64,000 bases of DNA from Myxococcales bacterium (lineage in GTDB: Bacteria; Myxococcota_A; Polyangia; Nannocystales; Nannocystaceae): NCBI GenBank assembly GCA_020633335.1, contig JACKDU010000006.1, positions 186,001 through 250,000 of the forward strand, read 5' to 3'. The notes beneath the pieces were generated by a model that made no database searches, was not told where the DNA came from, and saw nothing but the letters and a program-made list of their open reading frames with translations. Below, piece after piece: positions 8,936-17,671 of the stretch. The translations under genes were made by a program, and so were the position numbers. Every line of letters starts with the position of its first letter. Position 1 is the first letter of the stretch.

Positions 8936-10705
8936 ATGATGCAGGTCGAGAGCGCTGAGGGAGAGCCGGCCAAGACGGCGGCGGAGGCCGGGGCGGCCGC
9001 TGGCGATCGCCGGGCGCACGGCCTGGCGGCGCTCCTCCTCGCGGGGATGGCCGCGTTGATGGCCGCCGACATCGCCCACGACTCGCCGACGATGGACGAG
9101 AAGAACCACGTCCTCCGCGGCCTGGCGATCTACCGCAGTGGCGGTGACACCCGCCTCTCGAGCGCCCACCCGCCGCTCGCCAACCTCGCGCAGGCGCTGC
9201 CGGGCGCGCTCGCCGGGCCTGGCTTCGATCCCCGCGAGGCCAAGAGCTGGGCGCGGGCCGACATCAACGGCAGCGCCCGCGCCTACCTCGGCCACGACTA
9301 CGCGCGGGCGCGCCGCGACATCATGGGGGGCCGCTGGGTGACGCTGGCGATCACCCTCGCGTTCGGCGGCTTCCTCTACCGGTGGGGCCTCGGTCGCGGT
9401 CGGATCTTCGCGCTCGCGCTCCTCGGGCTCTACTGCGCCCACCCGATCGTCCTGGCCCACGGGCACCTGGCGACCACCGATCTCCCCTTCACCGCGGCCT
9501 ACTTCGTGGCGATCGTCGCCCTCGGCCGCTACCTCGAGCGCGGCGGCGTGCGGCCGCTCCTCAGCCTCGCGGCCGCGCTCGCGCTCGCCTTCGTCGTCAA
9601 GTTCAGCGCCGTCCTCCTGCTGCCGCCGCTGGCGATCGGCGGGGCCTATGGGGCGCTCCGCGGGCTCGGGCGCTTCGCCGGGCGCGGGCTCGGGCGGCGC
9701 CTCGGGCTCCTGATCCGCGACGGGGCGGCGCTCGGGCTCGCCGTGCTCCTGGCGATCAACGCGGTCTACGGCTTCCAGGGGACCGGGATGCGGGCCGCGT
9801 CGATGATGGCGCGGCAGGAGCCGATCCACCCGGCGACCGGGGGCTACCGCGGCCGCCTCCTCGAGGAGCGCTCGCCGATCCGCCACCTCCAGCCGTGGGT
9901 GCCGGTGCCGCTCCCCTACACCTACGTCTTCGGGCTCGCGGCGGTCCAGGCGAAGACCCAGGACGGCCACGGCCTCCACATCTTCGGCCGCAACTGGGCG
10001 TGGTTCCCGCTCTACTTCCCGGCGCTCCTCCTCCTCAAGACCAGCCTCGGGATCCTCGCGCTCTTCGGGATCGGCGCGGCCCTCGGGCTCCGCCGGGCGC
10101 GGCGACGCTGGCCCTCGCCGACGACCCTGGTGATGATCGCGGCGCCGACGACCTTCCTCCTGGTCGCGGCCCTCTCGCGCCTCAACATCGGCGTCCGCCA
10201 TGCGCTGCCGGTGGTGCCCTTCATGTTGGTCGTCGCGGCGGCTGGCGCGGTCGCGCTCCTCGGCGGCCTCGGGCGGCCGGGGCGACGCTGGCCGCGGGCG
10301 CTCGGCGCCGGCCTCCTCGCGGGCGCGGGGGCCGAGGCGGTGCTCTCGACCCCCGCGCACATCAGCCACTTCTCGTGGGCGATCGGCGGCGACGGGATCG
10401 GCCACCGCCTCCATGTGATGGGCGAGGACTGGGGGCAGGACGTCGCCGAGCTCGCGGCGGTGGTCGAGCGCGAGGGGCTGGGGCCGCTCTACTACGAGGC
10501 CTACGGCGACACGACCGCGCCCGAGCTCGCCCACGCCGGCGTCGCCTTCACCGGCTTCCGCTGCGGCCAGCGGATCGAGGGGCCGGCGGTGATCGCCCGC
10601 CACCTCCGCAACGTCGCGCGCTCCGCCGCCTGCCCGCCGATCCCGCAGGGGGAGGCGCCGGCGCGGGTGATCGGCCACCACATCCTCCTCTACCGGGTGC
10701 CCTAG
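8936..10705 (+). CDS. GT-C fold membrane glycosyltransferase, family 39-like
   Basis: 589 residues if started at ATG 8936 (ATG 8939 is equivalent); the open frame extends upstream to 8843, but that stretch lacks the features of a signal. The N-terminal hydrophobic segment is followed by a periplasmic loop with SPTMDEKNHVLRG, the acidic pair expected of lipid-phosphate-sugar-dependent GT-C enzymes. Next come some ten transmembrane helices and a C-terminal soluble part (EDWGQDVAELA, YYEAYGDTTAPE). Such enzymes move a sugar from a polyprenyl-phosphate donor to protein or lipid outside the cytoplasmic membrane. It may decorate envelope glycans or belong to the following biosynthetic cluster; the sequence does not decide. 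Confidence 0.75.
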   Translation: MMQVESAEGEPAKTAAEAGAAAGDRRAHGLAALLLAGMAALMAADIAHDSPTMDEKNHVLRGLAIYRSGGDTRLSSAHPPLANLAQALPGALAGPGFDPREAKSWARADINGSARAYLGHDYARARRDIMGGRWVTLAITLAFGGFLYRWGLGRGRIFALALLGLYCAHPIVLAHGHLATTDLPFTAAYFVAIVALGRYLERGGVRPLLSLAAALALAFVVKFSAVLLLPPLAIGGAYGALRGLGRFAGRGLGRRLGLLIRDGAALGLAVLLAINAVYGFQGTGMRAASMMARQEPIHPATGGYRGRLLEERSPIRHLQPWVPVPLPYTYVFGLAAVQAKTQDGHGLHIFGRNWAWFPLYFPALLLLKTSLGILALFGIGAALGLRRARRRWPSPTTLVMIAAPTTFLLVAALSRLNIGVRHALPVVPFMLVVAAAGAVALLGGLGRPGRRWPRALGAGLLAGAGAEAVLSTPAHISHFSWAIGGDGIGHRLHVMGEDWGQDVAELAAVVEREGLGPLYYEAYGDTTAPELAHAGVAFTGFRCGQRIEGPAVIARHLRNVARSAACPPIPQGEAPARVIGHHILLYRVP

Positions 10706-10832
10706 CGACGATGGGCTCGTCGGCGGCGATGGTTGCCAGGGGGCGCCCTCCTCCGCCATCCTCGGCTCATGTCGGCGGCTGGTCGCGCGTCTGCGCCCGC
10801 GTGGGGGCTGGGTCCTTCTCTGGGTGTGCATT

Positions 10833-10861
10833 TTGACATGTTCGATTGGACATGTTCTTTG
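10833..10861 (+). promoter_or_regulatory. Possible promoter with direct repeats upstream of the NRPS-like cluster
   Basis: TTGACA at 10833-10838 is followed after 17 bases by TCTTTG, a weak -10. Two direct copies of GACATGTTC (10835-10843 and 10849-10857) lie 14 bases apart, which would place a repeated regulator site on one face of the helix. The segment is AT-richer than its surroundings and also carries the dispersed ACATGTYCTTTGGG word, so it may simply be a copy of that repeat. Confidence 0.35.
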
Positions 10862-10900
10862 GGCGCGCTGAGCGACGGCGCGGAGCTCTAGGGGCCGGAG

Positions 10901-12796
10901 ATGTGTGGGATCGTCGGCGCCTTCGCGCTCGCTGAGCCGCTCGATCCGGCGGCGCTCGAGCGCCCGTTGGCTGCGCTCCGCCACCGCGGCCCCGACGGCG
11001 AGGGGCGCTTCGTCTCGAGCGATCGGCGGGTCGCGCTCGGCCACCGCCGCCTGGCGATCATCGATCGCGCCGGCGGGGCCCAGCCGATCGCCAGCGAGGA
11101 CGGCCAGGTGATCGCGGTGGTCAACGGCGAGTTCTACGGGCACGCGGCGATCCGCCGGGGCCTCGTCGACGCCGGTCACCGCTTCCGCACGGCCTCCGAC
11201 AGCGAGATCCTGATCCACCTCTACGAGGAGCGGGGGATCGACGCGATCGAGGCGCTCCGCGGCGAATTCGCCTTCATCCTCTGGGACGCCCGGGAGCGGC
11301 TGGCGATCGCCGCCCGCGATCGCTTCGGCGTCCGCCCGCTGGTCTACGCGACCTTCGGCGGCGCGCTCTGGCTCGCCTCCGAGGCCAAGGCGCTCCTCGC
11401 CGCCGGCGCGCCCGCGGCCTGGGACGAGGCGTCGGTCTGGGCGGCGACCCAGATGCACTACGCGCCGCCCGATCGCACGCTCTTCCGCGGGATCCGCCAG
11501 GTCGAGCCGGGCGACATGGCGATCATCCGCGGCGGCGAGCTCCAGCTCCGTCGCTACTGGGACCTCGACTACCCGCCCGCGGCGGCGATCCAGCCGATCG
11601 CCGAGGAGGAGGCGGTGGCGGCCGTCCGCGAGGCGATCGACGAGGCGGTGCGGATCCGCCTCGAGGCCGAGGTGCCGATCGCCTTCCAGCTCAGCGGCGG
11701 GATCGACTCGAGCGCCGTCGTCGCCCTCGCGGCCCCCCACCTCCCGCGGCCGCCGCTCTGCTACAGCGTCGCCTTTGACCGCCCGGGCTACGACGAGCGC
11801 GATCTCGCGCGGGTCACCGCCGAGCACGTCGGCGCCGAGCTCCGCCTCGTCGAGGTGTCGCCGCGGGCGATCGCCGAGCACCTCGCAGACGCGGTCACCC
11901 AGGGTGAGGGCGTGGCGATCAACGGCCACATCGCCGCCAAGCGGATCCTCGCCCGGGCGATGCGGGCCGACGGCGTCGGCGTGGTCCTCACCGGCGAGGG
12001 CTCGGACGAGATCTTCGCCGGCTACGCCCACCTCCGCGGTGACCTCCTGTCTCAAGGGACATCGTCGTCTTCATCTGCGCCGGGGATCGCCGCCCTCGCC
12101 GCGAGCAACCAGGCGTCGGCCGGGCTGATGCTGGCGAGCGGGGAGGGGATCGATCTCTCTTCGGTCCGGGCTGCGCTCGGCTTCGTCCCGGGCTGGATGG
12201 CCGCAAAGGCGACCCTCGGCCGCCGGGTCGGGTCGCTGGTGAGCGGGGAGCTCGTCGCCGCGGGCCAGGGGCGCGACGTCTACGCGGAGTTCCTGGACGG
12301 CTTCGATCTCGAGGGCCAGCTCCTGGACCGCGCGCGGGTCCACCAGTCGCTCTACCTCTGGTCGAAGAGCGCGCTGGCGACCTACATCCTCCGCACGCTC
12401 GGTGACGGGATCGAGATGGGCTCGTCGCTCGAGGGGCGCCTGCCGCTCCTCGATCACCGCCTCTTTGAGCTTGTCCGCGGGTTGCCGATCGATCTCCTGA
12501 TCCGCGGCGGGGTCGAGAAGTACGTCCTCCGGCGGGCGATCGGCGGGCGGATCCCGGCGGCGATCCGCGAGCGCGAGAAGCACCCCTTCCTCGCGCCGCC
12601 GCTGGTCCTCGCCGAGTCCGCGCCGATCCAGGAGGTCCTCCGCGATCTCACGCTGCCGCCCTTCATCGATCGCGCGCGCCTGCGGGCGGCGCTCGATCGC
12701 CTGCCGACGCTGCCGGAGGGCGAGCGCCGGGCCTGGGATCCGGCGCTGATGCTGGTCGCCAGCCTCTGCGTCCTCCACCGGAGCTACGGCCTGTGA
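10901..12796 (+). CDS. Glutamine-dependent asparagine synthetase-type amidotransferase
   Basis: 631 residues, the usual AsnB length. It starts MCGIVGAFAL, leaving Cys2 as the N-terminal nucleophile of the class II glutaminase domain (about 1-210; HRGPDGEGRF, GHRRLAIID, VNGEFYG). The synthetase domain follows with the PP-loop FQLSGGIDSSAVVAL near 263-275 and GEGSDEIFAGY near 363. Family members amidate aspartate or, in natural-product clusters, an unusual carboxylate. The stop overlaps the next start (GTGA), coupling it to the NRPS-like protein, so a biosynthetic rather than housekeeping role is likely. A Ser-rich stretch around residue 386-393 coincides with a short DNA element resembling the dispersed repeat. 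Confidence 0.85.
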   Translation: MCGIVGAFALAEPLDPAALERPLAALRHRGPDGEGRFVSSDRRVALGHRRLAIIDRAGGAQPIASEDGQVIAVVNGEFYGHAAIRRGLVDAGHRFRTASDSEILIHLYEERGIDAIEALRGEFAFILWDARERLAIAARDRFGVRPLVYATFGGALWLASEAKALLAAGAPAAWDEASVWAATQMHYAPPDRTLFRGIRQVEPGDMAIIRGGELQLRRYWDLDYPPAAAIQPIAEEEAVAAVREAIDEAVRIRLEAEVPIAFQLSGGIDSSAVVALAAPHLPRPPLCYSVAFDRPGYDERDLARVTAEHVGAELRLVEVSPRAIAEHLADAVTQGEGVAINGHIAAKRILARAMRADGVGVVLTGEGSDEIFAGYAHLRGDLLSQGTSSSSSAPGIAALAASNQASAGLMLASGEGIDLSSVRAALGFVPGWMAAKATLGRRVGSLVSGELVAAGQGRDVYAEFLDGFDLEGQLLDRARVHQSLYLWSKSALATYILRTLGDGIEMGSSLEGRLPLLDHRLFELVRGLPIDLLIRGGVEKYVLRRAIGGRIPAAIREREKHPFLAPPLVLAESAPIQEVLRDLTLPPFIDRARLRAALDRLPTLPEGERRAWDPALMLVASLCVLHRSYGL

Positions 12797-15747
12797 GGCT
12801 GAGGCACGGGCTCCTGCCGGCGCTCGCCCGCGCGGTCGCCGAGCGACCGCGGGCGCCGGCGATCGACGATCGCGGCGAGGTGCTCACCTACGCCGATCTC
12901 TGGGGCCAGGCAGAGGCGATCGGAACCTGGCTCCGGAGACAGGGTGTCGGAGTCGGCGAGATCGTCGGCCTCGACCTCGGCAAGTCGGCAGACTACGTCG
13001 CGGCGCTCCTCGGCGTGTGGTGGGCGGGCGCGGCCTTCGTGCCGCTGCCGCCCGAGCTCCCGGCGGAGCGGCGGCGGCGGATCCTCGAGGAGGCGGCCCC
13101 CCGCGTGCGCCTCGATCGCGCGACGATCGCGGCGATCCTCGCGGCGCCGGGCGAGCTGGGCGAGCCGGCGCCGCCGGTCGAGCACCGCGCGGACGACCTC
13201 GCCTACGTCCTCTACACCTCGGGGAGCTCGGGCCGGCCCAAGGGGGTGATGATCGCCCAGCGCGGGATCGCCGGGCTCCTGCGGGCCCAGGTCGCGGCCT
13301 TCGGCCTCGGGCCTCGGTCGCGCGCGCTCCTCCTCCTCTCGCTCGCCTTCGACGCGTCGATCTCCGACATCGGCACCGGGCTCTGGGCGGGGGCGACGCT
13401 GGTGATCGCCGAGCCGGCGGAGCTGGTCGAGCCGCGCCGCCTGGTCGCGCTCCTCGGGCGGGCGGCGATCACCCACGTCGATCTCCCGCCGGCCCTCCTC
13501 CCGCACCTCGATCTCGACGCGCTCCCGCGCTCGCTGGAGGCGGTGATCCTCGGCGGCGAGGCGGCCGCGCCGGCGCTGGTCCGGCGCCTGGCTGCGCGGA
13601 CCCGGGTGATCAACGTCTACGGGCCGACCGAGGCGACGATCTGCGTGAGCCTCTGCGCCTGCGATCCCGCGGGCTGGACGCGGCCGCTCCTCGGTGCGCC
13701 GCTCCCGGGGGTGATCTTTCGGGTGGTCGACGAGGCGCTCGAAGAGGCGCCGCCCGGGGTCGCCAGCGAGCTCCTGATCGGCGGCGAGCAGCTCGCGCTC
13801 GGCTACCTCGCTCGCCCGGCGCTGACGGCCGAGCGCTTCATCCGACTCCGTGGCGAGCGGCTCTACCGCAGCGGCGATCGGGTGGTCGTCGGCGGCGACG
13901 GGTCGATCGAGTTCCTCGGGCGGATCGATCGACAGCGGAAGATCGGCGGGGTGCGGATCGAGCTCGGCGAGATCGAGGCCGGGCTCCGCGAGCACCCGGC
14001 GATCGCCGAGGCGGCGGCGCTCGACGGCCCGGGCGGGGTGATCGCGGTGTACAGCCTCCGGCCCGGGGTCGTGGCGCCGGCCGACGATGCGCTCCGCCGG
14101 CACCTCGGCGAGCGCCTGCCTCCGGCCGCGATCCCGCGGCGGCTGCGGCGGGTCGACGCGCTGCCACGGGGGACCAGCGGCAAGGTCGATCTCGGCGCGC
14201 TGGCGGAGGCGCTCGCCCGCGGCGAGGTCGAGAACGATCGCGCTGAAGGCGAGCGAGGGGAGGGAGCGATCGCGGCCATGATCGCCGGCCTCTGGGCGCA
14301 GGTGCTCGGCGTCGCTCCGCCGCGGCCCGCGGACCGCTTCGTCGATCAGGGCGGGAGCTCGCTGGCTGCGCTCGAGCTCGTCGCCGCGGCCGAGCCCCGC
14401 GGGATCGTCCTCTCGGCCGCGGATCTCCTGGCGAACGCCAGCCTCGGCGAGCTCGCCGACGCGGCCGCCCGCCTCCGCGTCGACGTCCGCGACGCGCCCT
14501 CGCTGCGGGCCGAGGCCGCGGCCGCGCTCGCGCGCCAGGGGCTCGCCCTCGAATCACATGTCGGAGAGGACAGGTCATCATCCGCGTCCTCGCGCGTCGA
14601 CGAGGACGCGACGATCCTCCTCACCGGCGCGACCGGCTTCGTCGGCCGCCACCTCGCCGCGCTCCTCCGCCGCCGCCACCGCGGCCGGATCCTCGCGCTG
14701 GTCCGCGGCGGCCGCCACGAGGTCGCCGAGGCGCGCCTTGAGCGGGCGCTGGCGGACGCCGACGAGGCCCTCGGCGAGGAGGGGAGGGCGAGCGCGGCGA
14801 TCGAGGTCGTGCTCGGCGACCTCGCGGCCCCCTCGCTCGGCGTCGACGAGCGCACATGGACGCGCCTCGCCGCCGAGGTCGACGTGATCATCCACGGCGG
14901 CGCCCAGGTCCACCTCGCCCGCGGCTTCGACGCGCTCCGCCCCGCGAACCTCGACGGGGCCGCGGCGATCCTCCGCCTCGCGCGCGCCGGTCGGCCGCGC
15001 CTCCTCCACCACCTCTCGACCCTCTCGGTCTTCGTCGCGGCCAGCCCGACGGTGGCGATCCCGAGCGAGGAGGACGCGCTCGACGGGACCGAGCGGGTCT
15101 TTGGCGGCTACGCCCAGAGCAAGTGGGCGGCCGAGGTGGCGATCCGCGAGGGGGCGCGGGGGCGGGTGCCGGCGGTGATCCACCGCCTGGGCCTTGTCAC
15201 CGGCGATCAACGGCGCGGCCGCGGCCCCGAGGGCGATCAGCTCGGCCTCTTCCTCCGCGGCCTGGTCGAGCTCGGCGCGGCGCCGGCCGGCCACGAGGCG
15301 CTGCGGATCGACGTGACGCCGGTCTGCTTCGCCGCCCGCGCCCTGGCGGCGCTGATCCTCGAGGGTCCGCCGGCGCGCGCCGAGGCGCCGACCACCTACC
15401 ACCTCGCGTCGCCCGAGGGGGCGAGCGCCGCCGCCTTGATCGCCGCCCTCGGGCGCGCGGGCGCGGCGATCGAGATCGTCGATCGCCAGCGCTGGCGCGC
15501 GCTCGCCCGGACCCTCGCCGGGCGCTCCCCGGCGGCCGCGGTCGCCTACCTCGCGCTCGGACGCTGCCTCGATCCCGCGAGCTTCGGCGGGCTCCGGGCC
15601 TACGACCTCTTCCAGTCGACCGGCTTCGAGTTCGGCTGCGCGCGGGCGGCCCCCCTCCTCGCCGCCCGCGGCCTCGACGTCCCCGCGGTGACCCCAGCGC
15701 TCCTCGATCGCTACGTCGCCGCGGCCCTCGCAGGAGGCGCGCGATGA
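12793..15747 (+). CDS. NRPS-like protein: adenylation, carrier and terminal reductase domains
   Basis: 984 residues. The adenylation domain (about 1-490) shows YTSGSSGRPKGV (A3, near 140), FDASISDIG (A4), NVYGPTEATIC (A5, near 275), YRSGD (A7) and GRIDRQRKIGGVRIE (A8). The carrier domain has DRFVDQGGSSLAAL with the phosphopantetheine Ser near 522. From about 606 a thioester-reductase domain starts with LLTGATGFVGRHLA and has the YxxxK pair in GYAQSKWAAE. It should activate one amino acid, load it on the carrier and release it reductively as an aldehyde or alcohol. There is no condensation domain, so a lone residue or a substrate supplied by partner enzymes is handled. Aligned by eye to GrsA, the pocket reads D-A-S-D-I-G-V-I-C. 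A PCP-reductase linker carries a dispersed repeat at 14556-14581. Confidence 0.92.
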   Translation: MRLRHGLLPALARAVAERPRAPAIDDRGEVLTYADLWGQAEAIGTWLRRQGVGVGEIVGLDLGKSADYVAALLGVWWAGAAFVPLPPELPAERRRRILEEAAPRVRLDRATIAAILAAPGELGEPAPPVEHRADDLAYVLYTSGSSGRPKGVMIAQRGIAGLLRAQVAAFGLGPRSRALLLLSLAFDASISDIGTGLWAGATLVIAEPAELVEPRRLVALLGRAAITHVDLPPALLPHLDLDALPRSLEAVILGGEAAAPALVRRLAARTRVINVYGPTEATICVSLCACDPAGWTRPLLGAPLPGVIFRVVDEALEEAPPGVASELLIGGEQLALGYLARPALTAERFIRLRGERLYRSGDRVVVGGDGSIEFLGRIDRQRKIGGVRIELGEIEAGLREHPAIAEAAALDGPGGVIAVYSLRPGVVAPADDALRRHLGERLPPAAIPRRLRRVDALPRGTSGKVDLGALAEALARGEVENDRAEGERGEGAIAAMIAGLWAQVLGVAPPRPADRFVDQGGSSLAALELVAAAEPRGIVLSAADLLANASLGELADAAARLRVDVRDAPSLRAEAAAALARQGLALESHVGEDRSSSASSRVDEDATILLTGATGFVGRHLAALLRRRHRGRILALVRGGRHEVAEARLERALADADEALGEEGRASAAIEVVLGDLAAPSLGVDERTWTRLAAEVDVIIHGGAQVHLARGFDALRPANLDGAAAILRLARAGRPRLLHHLSTLSVFVAASPTVAIPSEEDALDGTERVFGGYAQSKWAAEVAIREGARGRVPAVIHRLGLVTGDQRRGRGPEGDQLGLFLRGLVELGAAPAGHEALRIDVTPVCFAARALAALILEGPPARAEAPTTYHLASPEGASAAALIAALGRAGAAIEIVDRQRWRALARTLAGRSPAAAVAYLALGRCLDPASFGGLRAYDLFQSTGFEFGCARAAPLLAARGLDVPAVTPALLDRYVAAALAGGAR
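14556..14581 (-). repeat. Dispersed short repeat copy (ACCTGTCC type) inside the NRPS-like gene
   Basis: On the minus strand, 14575-14556 reads ACCTGTCCTCTCCGACATGT, identical in 19 of 20 positions to 33169-33188. It falls in the poorly conserved linker between the carrier and reductase domains, where an insertion would be tolerated. Confidence 0.6.
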
Positions 15748-16754
15748 CCCGCGGGATGGTCCTCGGCAAGTTCATGCCGCCGCACGCCGGCCACCTCTAC
15801 CTCGTCGACTTCGCCCGGCGGATGGTCGACGACCTGACGGTGGTGGTCGGCACCCTCGCGGCCGAGCCGATCCCCGGGGCGCTGCGCTTTCAGTGGATGC
15901 GCGAACTCTACCCCGACGTCCGGGTCCTCCACCTCGAGGACCCAAACCCCCAGGATCCGAGCGAGCACCCCGACTTCTGGGGGATCTGGCGGCGCTCGCT
16001 GGGGCGGATCCTGCCGGCGCCGCCGGACCTCGTCTTCGCCTCCGAGGCCTATGGGGCGCCGCTCGCCGAGCTCTTCGGCGCCCGCTTCATCCCGGTCGAT
16101 CTCGCGCGCGGCGCCCTGCCGGTGAGCGGCACGGCGATCCGCGCGGCCCCCTGGGCCCACTGGCGCCACCTCCCGCGCCCGGTCCGGCCCTACTTCGTCC
16201 GCCGGGTCTCGATCTTCGGGCCCGAGTCGACCGGCAAGAGCACCCTCGCGGCCGCGCTCGCCCGCCGCTACGGCGGCGCGCTGGTCTCCGAGTACGCGAG
16301 GACATGGCTCGAGCACCAGGGCCGAGAGGTCATCTTCGACGACATGGAGATCATCGCCCGCGGGCAGATCGCCGCCGAGGAGGCGCTCGCCCGCGCCTCC
16401 GATCGCCTCCTGGTCTGCGACACCGATCCGCTGGCGACGGTGATCTGGAGCGAGGTGCTCTTCGGCGAGGTCGCGCCCTGGCTCCGCGCGGCCGCGCCGC
16501 GGCGCCGCTACGATCTCACGCTCCTCCTCGACGTCGACGTCCCCTGGGTCGCCGATCCGGTCCGCTACCTCCCGGACGAGCGCGCGAGCTTCCGCCGCCG
16601 CTGCGAGCGGGCGCTGGCGGCCGCCGAGCGCCCCTACACGCTCCTCCGCGGCGATTGGGAGGCGCGCTGGCAGGGCGCCTGCGCGGCCGTGGACGCGCTC
16701 TTTCGGGCCGAGGGGGTCGAGCCGCCGCCGCCCGAGCCCTGCCCGCCGCCCTGA
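15744..16754 (+). CDS. nadR: NadR-like bifunctional NMN adenylyltransferase / ribosylnicotinamide kinase
   Basis: 336 residues from ATG 15744, whose ATGA overlap with the NRPS-like stop fixes the start; the frame is open far upstream but that is shadow. The N-terminal nucleotidyltransferase carries GKFMPPHAGHLYLV, matching the GxFxPxHxGH signature, and a VSGTAIR motif near 129-135 corresponds to the ISxTxIR motif. The kinase half has the P-loop FGPESTGKSTLA near 158 and DTDPLAT. Family members turn nicotinamide riboside into NMN and then NAD. No N-terminal repressor HTH, unlike enterobacterial NadR. Being sandwiched and coupled inside a biosynthetic operon is unusual: it could feed NAD(P)H to the reductase, or the adenylyltransferase/kinase fold could act on the product. 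Confidence 0.88.
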   Translation: MTRGMVLGKFMPPHAGHLYLVDFARRMVDDLTVVVGTLAAEPIPGALRFQWMRELYPDVRVLHLEDPNPQDPSEHPDFWGIWRRSLGRILPAPPDLVFASEAYGAPLAELFGARFIPVDLARGALPVSGTAIRAAPWAHWRHLPRPVRPYFVRRVSIFGPESTGKSTLAAALARRYGGALVSEYARTWLEHQGREVIFDDMEIIARGQIAAEEALARASDRLLVCDTDPLATVIWSEVLFGEVAPWLRAAAPRRRYDLTLLLDVDVPWVADPVRYLPDERASFRRRCERALAAAERPYTLLRGDWEARWQGACAAVDALFRAEGVEPPPPEPCPPP

Positions 16755-16876
16755 GGCGTCGCCCGGGTCGCTTCGCTTGCCCGAGCACGCCGAGGCGCCA
16801 ACGCGCGCGTTCGGGCGACCGCCGGTTGCCAGGCGCGCTCGCCCTCCCGCATCCTCGCAGGGTCCTCCGCCCGCCG

Positions 16877-17671
16877 ATGACCCACGGATCGCACCCATCG
16901 CCCACGACCCCGGCGTCGCCCTGGTGGCACGACCTCTACGACGACCTCCTCGCCGAGATCCTCCTCGAGCGCCACGACCCCGCGGAGGTCGAGGCGACCC
17001 TCGACTTCATCGTCCGTCGCCTCGGGGTCTCGGCCGGTGCGCGCCTCTTCGATCAGTGCTGCGGGATCGGCTCGCTCGCGCTGCCGCTGGCGGAGCGCGG
17101 CTATCGCCTGGTCGCGGTCGATCAGGCGGCCTCCTACATCGACCGCGCCCGCGATGACGCCGACCGCGAGGGCCACGCGATCGACTACGTCGCCGGCGAC
17201 GCCCGCGACTACGTCCCGCCCGCGCCCTGCGACGGCGCCTTCAACTGGTGGACCTCCTTCGGCTACGGCGCCGACGATCAGGACAACGCGCGGATGCTCG
17301 CGGCCGCCTTCGCGTCGCTGCGGCCGGGGGCGCGCTTCCTCCTCGACACGATGAACGCGGCCGGGGTCCTCCGCCGCTTCCAGCCCCACGTCGTCACCCG
17401 CCGCGAGGGCCCGGAGGGCGAGCTGGTGCTGGTCCGCGAGAGCGCGCTCGACCTCGCCGCCGGGGTGATCCAGAAGCGCTGGACCTACTTCTTGCCGGAT
17501 GGCCGAAGGGTCAGCTACCCGAGCCGCGTGCGCCTCTACATGCCGAACGAGCTCGACCGCCTCCTCCGCGGGGTCGGCTTCGTCGACGTCGAATTCTTCG
17601 GCGGGATCGCCGACGAGCCGCTCTCCCTCGACACCCTCCGCTGCATCTGCAGCGCCCGGCGGCCGGCATGA
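16877..17671 (+). CDS. SAM-dependent class I methyltransferase
   Basis: 264 residues from ATG 16877, chosen because the upstream open frame overlaps the nadR-like gene and lacks conservation. Motif I is FDQCCGIGSLALPLAERGY (about 56-74), with the acidic residue in LVAVDQA and motif II near GDARDY. A WWHDLYDDLLAEILLE helix precedes the fold, as in small-molecule methyltransferases. A 122-base gap separates it from the nadR-like gene, and its stop overlaps the oxygenase start (ATGA). Likely a tailoring O-, N- or C-methyltransferase for the cluster product; substrate unknown. Confidence 0.82.
   Translation: MTHGSHPSPTTPASPWWHDLYDDLLAEILLERHDPAEVEATLDFIVRRLGVSAGARLFDQCCGIGSLALPLAERGYRLVAVDQAASYIDRARDDADREGHAIDYVAGDARDYVPPAPCDGAFNWWTSFGYGADDQDNARMLAAAFASLRPGARFLLDTMNAAGVLRRFQPHVVTRREGPEGELVLVRESALDLAAGVIQKRWTYFLPDGRRVSYPSRVRLYMPNELDRLLRGVGFVDVEFFGGIADEPLSLDTLRCICSARRPA

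Noticed and set aside
7673..12055. Open frame of 1460 codons on the minus strand
   Set aside because: Shadow of the alcohol dehydrogenase, glycosyltransferase and AsnB genes; composition is Arg/Asp/Glu/Gly repeats typical of antisense GC-rich DNA, with no domain.
12793..15747. Whether the A-PCP-R protein is a lysine-biosynthesis alpha-aminoadipate reductase
   Set aside because: Such enzymes are larger, fungal, and not found with AsnB, methyltransferase and oxygenase genes; the context favours secondary metabolism.
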